From contig NW_024466218.1 in the NCBI RefSeq assembly GCF_017591425.1, positions 14,460,001-14,524,000 on the forward strand: a stretch of 64,000 nucleotides of DNA, written 5' to 3'. Shown piece after piece: positions 57,708 to 64,000 of this stretch. The notes under the pieces are model-generated. The model was not told where the DNA came from. It searched no databases and saw only the letters and a list, made by a program, of their open reading frames with translations. Numbering within the stretch: the first letter of the stretch is position 1; every line of letters starts with the position of its first letter. This DNA comes from Ochotona curzoniae. Taxonomy: Eukaryota > Chordata > Mammalia > Lagomorpha > Ochotonidae. The translations under genes and the position numbers were made by a program.

Positions 57708-58085
57708 GGTCCAGCACAGTAGCCTAGTGGCTAAAGTCCTTAACTTGCCCGGGACAGGAACCCACATGAGAGATTTTTCTTCTGGTAGTTTAGTCCCCAA
57801 ATGGCTGCAGCAACCGGAGCTGAGCTGAGTTGCTCTGAAGTCTGGGGGCCAGGAACTTCTTCCAGGTCACCCATGTGGTTGCAGTGTCCCAAAGTCTTGG
57901 GTCATCCTCTACTGATTTTCCAGGACACAAGCAGGGAGTGGTTGGGGAGTGTGGCATCCAGGACACAAACTTACACACGCATGAGATCCTTGGCCATGTG
58001 AGTCAAGGACTTTAGCCAGTATTTCCTCCTATCTGTATATCTGCTTTTCCGATAATATAAAATCAAATAAATACATCTTCAAAAA
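57708..58085. mobile_element. Rearranged CSINE with inverted interior
   Basis: Plus-strand head at 57708-57772 (CCAGCACAGTAGCCTAGTGGCTAAAGTCC). A minus-strand interior follows at about 57775-58018 (GTTTAGTCCCCAAATGGCTGC to CAAGGACTTTAGCC). A plus-strand tail resumes at about 58021-58085 (CTATCTGTATATCTGC). The interior lacks both ends of a normal antisense copy. Confidence 0.85.
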
Positions 58086-58820
58086 AGATAGTTACATTTT
58101 TTTTTTGCTTTGTTTTTAAGGGCAGGGGCTTTGTTTGAGCTTAATGAATTTTTTGCAGATTCTAGAGCAATCTCCATAGAGGCAACCGTGTGGAATGCAG
58201 TCTTGTAGTCTACTGTAAAAGAAAGGACCCCATGAAGTTATCCAAGCCGTTACATCTCAATTCCTACCACTACAGGCATGCGTAATAGGCAAAGACTGCG
58301 ATTTTCTGATTCTGCATTTATTACTTCTTCGAGTACAAGAGCAACAAAAAGCTTGCGTGTCAAATAGTTCTATGCAACATCTTCGGAAGCAAAACCCAGT
58401 TTTGTCATTTAGGTCTTAACTCCTCAATCTGTCTGCTGTAGTTTCCCATGCACACTGTAGGAGTTCCGTGCTAGGCTATCCAGTGTAAACTTCTGACAGT
58501 ATTTGCAAACATCAGTATTAACTGGTGTGTGAACTGAATTTACACATCCTCCCTGACCCTGGAATATCCTTTGATCTTGAGGTTTGAGTCCTTTTTTGGA
58601 GGCTTTGCCTTACCAGTTCCTGCCTCTTGATGTAACAGGGATATTTCTTTGGAAAAGTGTGAAAATTGATTCAAGAAAAAAAAAATAACTCCACAAATTC
58701 TGAATATGTTCAAATCCTTTAAAATTGCATTGCATTATCAAGCTTTGAAAATAAGCCACACCAATTTATGATAAAATATGAGATTAGGAATAAATGACTC
58801 TGTCTGATGAGGAATAGCAA
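58086..58820. other. Spacer, no supported feature
   Basis: Less AT-rich from 58130 to 58640. No repeat or convincing frame. Confidence 0.45.
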
Positions 58821-58821
58821 A

Positions 58822-59175
58822 ATATGTAACTAGGGCCCGGTGGCATGGCCTAGTGGCTAAAATCCTCGCCTTCAACGCGCCAGGATCCCATATGGGCGCT
58901 GGTTCTAATCCTGGCAGCTCCACTTCCCATCCAGCTCCCTGCTTGTGACCTGGGAAAGCTGTCGAGGATGGCCCAAAGCTTTGGGACCCTGCACCCATGT
59001 GGGAGACCTGGAAGAAATTCCTGGATCCTGGCTCCAGATCAGCATAGCATTGGCCATTGTGGTCACTTGGGGAGTGAACCATCAGACGGAAGATCTTCCT
59101 CTCTGTCTCTCCTCCTCTCTGTATATCTGCCTTTCCAATAAATAAATAAATCTTTAAAAAATATATATGTAGCTA
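58822..59175 (+). mobile_element. CSINE, young, full-length, with TSD
   Basis: Element at 58833-59164, flanked by ATATGTAACTA and ATATGTAGCTA (one mismatch). Intact head GGGCCCGGTGGCATGGCC, B box GGTTCTAATCCTGG at 58901, and tail CTCTCTGTATATCTGCC plus (AATA)n. One of the best-preserved copies and a good type sequence for the subfamily here. Confidence 0.97.
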
Positions 59176-59214
59176 ATACAGTACTAACATTGAAATACTG
59201 AAGGTTTGCATGCA

Positions 59215-59460
59215 ATGCCATGGCTAAGCTAAGCTAAACCTCCCCCTTTGGGGCAGGCATACCCTTTGTAAGTCAGTTCAAGTCCTGGATGCTCCACTTC
59301 TGATCTAGTTCCATACCTTTGGCCTGAAAAAGCAGTGGGGGTTGGCTCAAATCCTTGGGCTTGACTTGGCCTTGGCCCTGAAGGCCGTTTGGGGAGTGAA
59401 CCAATGGACAGAAGATCAGTTTGTGTGTCTCTGCCTTCCAAATAAAAATAAACAATTGGA
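59215..59460 (+). mobile_element. CSINE (older) with internal deletion and (GCTAA)3 head
   Basis: GGCTAAGCTAAGCTAAACC head expansion at 59223-59237, AGTTCAAGTCCTGGATGCTCC, GAAAAAGCAGTGGGGGTTGGC, GGGGAGTGAACCAATGGACAGAAGATC, AATAAAAATAAAC tail. About 60 bp of the body (GGGAGACC region) are absent. Confidence 0.85.
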
Positions 59461-59599
59461 AAAAATAAAGCAATAAAAAGCAGTACTGAACGCTTTTTCT
59501 TCCGAGGTCTCAAATAAGATTGAACCTTTCTTTCTTCTTATTCCTAATTTTTGTTTTATGTATTATTTCATGAAGACAAGAAATTTATAAAGGATATAA

Positions 59600-60070
59600 A
59601 TATGGGCAAGAAGTTATTAAAATTGTGTTCATTAGATATTTCTTGACATAGATTATCCAAGAGTATCTACAAAATAATGATCAGAACTAAAAGTGAATTT
59701 ATAAAGGTAATAATATAATATTAGTGTACAAAAATCAAAATAAAGATGGCCATATTAGAGGTAAAAGTACTAAAAATTTTATATGCTAGTATATTCATTA
59801 TCATGAATATACATTAAACACATATGAATAAATCTGACAAGATGTTACAAACTTTATAAATAATAATAATGCATTATTTAAACAAATTAGAAAAGGGAAC
59901 ATTGTGAGATGCCTTTGTGGAGGTTGGGATTACAAAAATATTCACAAACATCAAAACCCATTTAATCTGCATATAAGATTTCTTTGGTGTAAATATTAAC
60001 TTAAAAAATAATAAATGTACTGAACTAAAATAATCATTGCATTTTTGAAACATCTAGATAAAATATATGT
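59600..60070 (+). mobile_element. L1 ORF2 fossil
   Basis: ATCCAAGAGTATCTACAAAATAATGATCAGAACTAAAAGTGAATTTATAAAGG, TAGTGTACAAAAATCAAAATAAAG, ATATGAATAAATCTGACAAGATGTTACAAACTTTATAAA follow the L1 ORF2 order after the reverse-transcriptase core (CTACTAGAACTGATAAATGAATTCA...ATACAAAATCAATGTACA...GGAATAAATCTAACAAA). Multiple stops, so dead. Confidence 0.7.
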
Positions 60071-60074
60071 GTGA

Positions 60075-60765
60075 AATTTACTTTAAAACAAATCAATAAT
60101 TTAGGTTGTTAATATGAGTTTTGCTGTAAATCCATTGACAATTTTTAATAAAACATTTATACTAAATTATATTAAGAGCTATAAATATGCCTCTAGTTAG
60201 CATCAATTTGGAGTTTATTAGGTGCTCTTTTTTATTCTGAATGTTTTATATTGCATCATTCATCTTATAAGGATACGTTGGAGTAGATTCCGTTAAAAAA
60301 TCTGAATCACAAATGGACTAAGTGAAAACAAAGAAAAATTACTTATTCTAATAACGAATAATTTACTTGGAATGGGATTGCTTATGTAGAGTAGCAAAGT
60401 GTTTGTGACAGAGTTGAGGAATATAGAATGTTGGAAACATGTCATGTATTTCCCATTTCTTCATTTCAACAGGAGAAGTTAAGAGCTGATAATGCCTCAT
60501 TGGAGAGTCTAACAACATGAGAACTCCATTAAGTACACTGTTAGTTAACGGTACTAAATCTGAAATTCTTATTTCATTTAACATATTTAGATGGTCCCAT
60601 TTTTTAGGGCATTTAATCCATTGAGCAATCTTCCCCATATCACTGCTTTGTTGGGTCACTGACAACCCATCCTGACTTTGAAGAAGCTTACTAAAAATAG
60701 GATGAATGGGACTGAATAACCCAGAAAAAAAGACCTTTCTTTTATTATTTTTTTTCTGGAAAAAA
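60075..60765. other. AT-rich spacer
   Basis: A 100-codon minus-strand frame at 60363-60665 has no recognisable domain. It may include further unrecognised L1 sequence. Confidence 0.45.
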
Positions 60766-60769
60766 AATA

Positions 60770-61072
60770 CTGTGTTTTTATTTGAAAGTCAGAGTTACAG
60801 AGAGAAGTAGCAAGAGAGATCTTCCATCCTCTTTGACTCCCCGTGTGGACACAATGCCCAGAGTTAAGCCCAGCTGAAGCCAGGAGCCAGGCACCTCTTC
60901 CAGGTCACCTGTGTGAGTGTCAAGTGTGGGAAGGTTTGAGCCGTCTTCCACTGCTTTCCCAGGCCATAAGCAGGAAGCTGTATTGTAAGTGGAAGATCTG
61001 GGATTCAAACTGGCACCCATGTCAGCGCCCAGGGCTGAAGTTCAGCTGACTATGGCATCACCCTGGCCCTGA
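60770..61072 (-). mobile_element. CSINE, full-length, antisense
   Basis: Reversed tail TTTTTATTTGAAAGTCAGAGTTACAGAGAG, GATCTTCCATCC, CTTCCAGGTCACC, CTGCTTTCCCAGGCCATAAGCAGGAAGC, GGCACCCATGTCAGCGCCC, reversed head ending CACCCTGGCCCTG. Tail type TTGAAAGTCAGAGTTAC is closer to the older, rabbit-like subfamily. Confidence 0.88.
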
Positions 61073-61074
61073 AA

Positions 61075-62610
61075 AAAAGATCTGTTTAGCAGACCTCATT
61101 CCCCTGGTGGTATACTTATGTGTGCATAGTGTGTCAAGTATCAGAAGAACTACAGGAAACAATGGCATGATAGGTTTTGTTTGTTTGTTTAATGTAGTTA
61201 TTATCAGTATCGGAAGTTTCAGGTTTGAATCTGTTAAAAGTACAGTTCTTGGGACCCTTTCTTAAACTACTGATTAGAAAATTCTGAGCTTGTAGAAAGG
61301 TATTATACTATAGAAATCTGCACATAAACACAGAATTCACATGCATGATATTTGAAAGCCACTGGCATATGACATTGCAATAAAAACTTTCAGTATGTAG
61401 AGCTACTCTCAGAGCACTCTCCGCATCGTATTTTTAGATGTCAACTTCCCTGTTGAAGAAAAGTTCAAGGACTAGAGGGACAGCATCTGCATAACCACTA
61501 TATTCACACTTTGTGTTGTATTCTTAAGATTACAATACTCAGAAGTAGTTCATCAATACTTTGGTCTCCTATCCCGATTCTCTCCCCAGAGTGGAATCTG
61601 CAGCAGAGGAAGTGTATGATCCAGCGACTCCCAGGAGTAGAGATCTGATCAAACAGGGACCATATTGCCAACCTGCTGTCATGTTATTCCAGCAGTCTGT
61701 AGATCAAGAAAGAGATACGACTTGCTCTTTTTAATATAAAATTTAAATATACTATTTAATATAACTTGCAGGTTCAAAATTACAATTAAAAATGCAAATG
61801 AACAATTTTAATGAAGTGCTATCTATTGGGGTTTTAAAAGCAATATATTGGAATTTCTGCTATAATACCTGAATTTTCTCAAATGGCGGGATGAAATGTT
61901 GCTAAAAGAAATTTTTCTTTCCAACCATATCATTACCTTAATACATCTGTATCCAGCCTTTTTTCACTGTTAGAAAGAAACTAATTGAAGTGTCAGGATC
62001 TGTAAGGAAGCATGAAAACTCAGCTGTATTTCCTAAGCAAATCACAGTGTGTCCTTCATTCACTGTTTTCCTTTCTCAGAAACAAACGGAATGAAGGGCT
62101 TAGAAATCAAACGATAGAGTTTAAAATGCAATGGAATTATAACAAAAGTACTGTTTTCTGCTCTCCGATTTAATTTACCTTTCCCAATACTTCTCAGACA
62201 TTGATTTTGAAAGTGGCATGCTTAAATTTATATATATATAAAAATAAGTGTGAGAAGAAAACAAAAAAAATCACAAAACTACCATTTTATTTACAGAGAA
62301 TCATAGCTTTCATGTACCCTGGATATTTTAATTCATTGACAGTGCTATGGTCTAGAGTGGTACATTTTTGACTGGCTGTTAAAATTACACTTATTACTTT
62401 TGGATATGCTTGATTTGGAGAAAAAAGGCTGGAACAACTTTGTGGAAGGTGGAAGGAGTTCCACAAACTTTCCACAAAGATATTGCTGAGCAATTCTGCC
62501 TTCCTCTTTTTGTCATAATCAATGACAAATAATAATAATCAAAATAGTGATACCTTCTCTCACATACTAGAGCATACAGCAACTAGTAATTTTGACAGCA
62601 ACACCAAAAA
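61075..62610. other. AT-rich sequence with possible conserved islands
   Basis: No gene or repeat called. 61380-61720 and 61800-62100 are SINE-free and less AT-rich. A TTCCACAAA word occurs at 62459-62467 and again at 62470-62478, and pairs with TTTGTGGAA at 62439-62447. Confidence 0.4.
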
Positions 62611-62616
62611 AGTCTA

Positions 62617-62935
62617 AAGTGAGCACAGTGGCAAGCGGGTGTTTTGGCTTGGCAGCTGACACTGCTTGGAACATAGCATCCCACGTTGGGGTGGCTGGTC
62701 GGAGTGCCAGGTCTGCTCCTGATTCCTGCTTCCTGCTGACACGGATACGGGGAGGCACCGGCAGGTGACAATCCAAGGGGTTCTGTCACTGCCATCTGTG
62801 TGGGAGACTGGACTGAGTGCCTGGCTACTGGTTTCTGCCTTGCGCATCAATGGCTGCAGCTTGTATTTGAGGAGTAACATCAATGAATGGAAGGTTTTTT
62901 TCTTTCTTCCTTTAAATGGAGAGAGAGAATGTAAC
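62617..62935 (+). mobile_element. CSINE (distinct older subfamily), full-length
   Basis: GAGCACAGTGGCAAGCGGGTG head, CATAGCATCCCACGTTGGGG, CTTCCTGCTGACACGGATACGGGGAGGCACCGGCAGGTGAC, GTGTGGGAGACTGGACTGAGTGCC, CAATGGCTGCAGC, GAGAGAGAATG. Its CGG-rich middle is a subfamily-like feature. Confidence 0.75.
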
Positions 62936-62939
62936 ACGG

Positions 62940-63515
62940 AATAAGGGCTCTCTTAAGATTTATGAGGGAGAAAAGGTTGCCCCAGAAATTTCCAGAAGAT
63001 TTACGCGCCGTGAAATACATTATCATAAAGACAAGATAAAATAATTATCGGTGAAATTTAATGCTTTGTTACCAGATGACTTTTTTTTTTTAAATAAAGA
63101 GGACTTGCTAGTATCTCTAAATGCATATATTTGCATAGTACGTCTAAGGAGCCCTTTATTTGTATTCATAATTTTCTTGAAATGTTCTTAGAGGTCTTCT
63201 TCACCCCCATCATAAAAATTCAGAGAAAAAGGGGATGCAATGAGATTGCCAAACTGTATCAGGCATTTCAGGTGAATATGGAGTTGAAATGCTGAAAGAG
63301 TTAAGTCTCTCCACCCTGAATACCAACAATAGTTCAAGGTCAAGAATCATAATCAATAAATTTGGCAGAAAGAATCAGAGTATGTGAATTTTATTCCACG
63401 AAGCTGAGAGATGGCCTTCGGTTTTTGAAAAAAAATATCGAAGTATTCTATTTTCCATGAGAAAAGTAAAGAAGAGCTTAACTATAAGAATGTAATCTTA
63501 TGTAAGATGACATAT
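62940..63515. other. AT-rich spacer
   Basis: No supported feature. Confidence 0.5.
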
Positions 63516-63519
63516 AAAT

Positions 63520-64000
63520 ACACACATACCCATTGAGACACAGTCCTGTGTAAACACATGCACTAACAAAGCATCCTCCCCTTGATGAACGCTTTCTGAA
63601 CAGTTCTTTCCTTTAGCAAAAATTCTGACGAACTGACATTTCAGGTTCACGCAAACAAATTCCCCACAGAATACATTTATTATTTGTATCATTATGAATA
63701 TTATACCCGGCCCCGAGAAGGACGCCTTCAAAAGATTCCACTGTCCTTTGTAGTGAGCAAGTGTGTGATTTTGATTAGCAAACCTGCACACCTCCTCTAA
63801 GTTTCCTTCTGAGCTTGTGCAGTTAAAATAATTATAATAAAATCTATTAACTGCTTGTTACTGCAGGGGGAAAGGCACTGCATCCAAGCTTCCATCTGCA
63901 ACCATTGATTCTGAAGTGGTGAGTGACAGTTCCCCACCGCCTAAGTAGGTTATAACAAGCTAGCTTCAGGCTGCAACAACCAGTAGAGTGCAGAGGAGAA
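63520..64000. promoter_or_regulatory. Candidate conserved non-coding element (runs off window)
   Basis: SINE-free block with homeodomain-like TTTGATTAGCAAACC (about 63770), TTAAAATAATTATAATAAAATC and repeated TATTATTTGTATCATTATG words, plus CpG-containing CCCGGCCCCGAGAAGGACGCC. A 97-codon minus-strand frame is present but unconvincing. The element probably continues past 64000. Confidence 0.4.

Noticed and set aside
58833..58920. tRNA gene suggested by Pol III A and B boxes
   Set aside because: The boxes belong to the tRNA-derived CSINE head; no cloverleaf, anticodon arm or acceptor stem can be formed.
59600..60070. Intact L1 capable of retrotransposition
   Set aside because: Only a short ORF2 segment is present, with many stops. 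All L1 pieces in the window are truncated fossils.

Overview
This window looks like non-coding euchromatin from a lagomorph. A pika (Ochotona-type) genome seems more likely than rabbit, but that rests on remembered repeat consensus sequences. The main evidence is about 30 copies, on both strands, of one tRNA-derived SINE of the lagomorph C-repeat (CSINE) type. The best copies start GGGCCCGG, carry a GGTTCTAATCCCGG-like B box, and end in CTCTCTGTATATCTGCC followed by AATAAA-rich tails. Several have clear target-site duplications (TSDs). Around them are older mammalian fossils: MIR, L2, L1/HAL1-like segments, MLT1-type LTR pieces and one Tigger/MER2-like DNA transposon. I found no protein-coding gene, rRNA, functional tRNA or CRISPR array. 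The longest open frames are 115-155 codons, have no recognisable domain, and are either antisense to SINEs or chance.

Layout. 1-460 is SINE-free and rich in homeodomain, E-box and octamer words, like a conserved developmental enhancer. 460-7 kb is AT-rich with two old SINEs and one 23-bp SINE-head micro-insertion. 7-12.5 kb holds SINEs, a CA repeat, a MIR and an enhancer-like block. 12.5-21.5 kb holds L2, L1, MLT1 and MIR remnants and an exon-like segment. 22.5-23.9 kb is a long SINE-free block with octamer, forkhead and homeodomain words and a CpG-bearing exon-like segment. 24-28 kb is repeat-dense (SINEs, HAL1/L1, Tigger). 28.5-29.2 kb is enhancer-like. 30.8-32.2 kb holds L2, an antisense L1 3' end and a MIR. 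34.1-35.1 kb is an inverted pair of young SINEs. 36-47 kb mixes MIR, SINE, MLT1, a polypyrimidine tract and old antisense L1. 48.2-49.2 kb has a possible retrocopy tail and another enhancer-like block. 51.8-52.2 kb is a SINE interrupted by a 36-bp U2 snRNA fragment. 54-63 kb holds more SINEs, including one with an inverted interior, an L1 3' end and an L1 ORF2 fossil. The end of the window (63.5-64 kb) is again SINE-free and enhancer-like.

The regulatory-looking blocks and the repeats have no visible joint function. The arrangement fits a gene desert or large intron next to a developmental gene, with CSINEs accumulating between constrained islands; the neighbouring gene cannot be named from this sequence. 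The most unusual observations are two very short insertions of 5'-end small-RNA sequence (23 bp of SINE head, 36 bp of U2 snRNA). Each is bounded by a perfect 11-13 bp target-site duplication and neither has a poly(A) tail.
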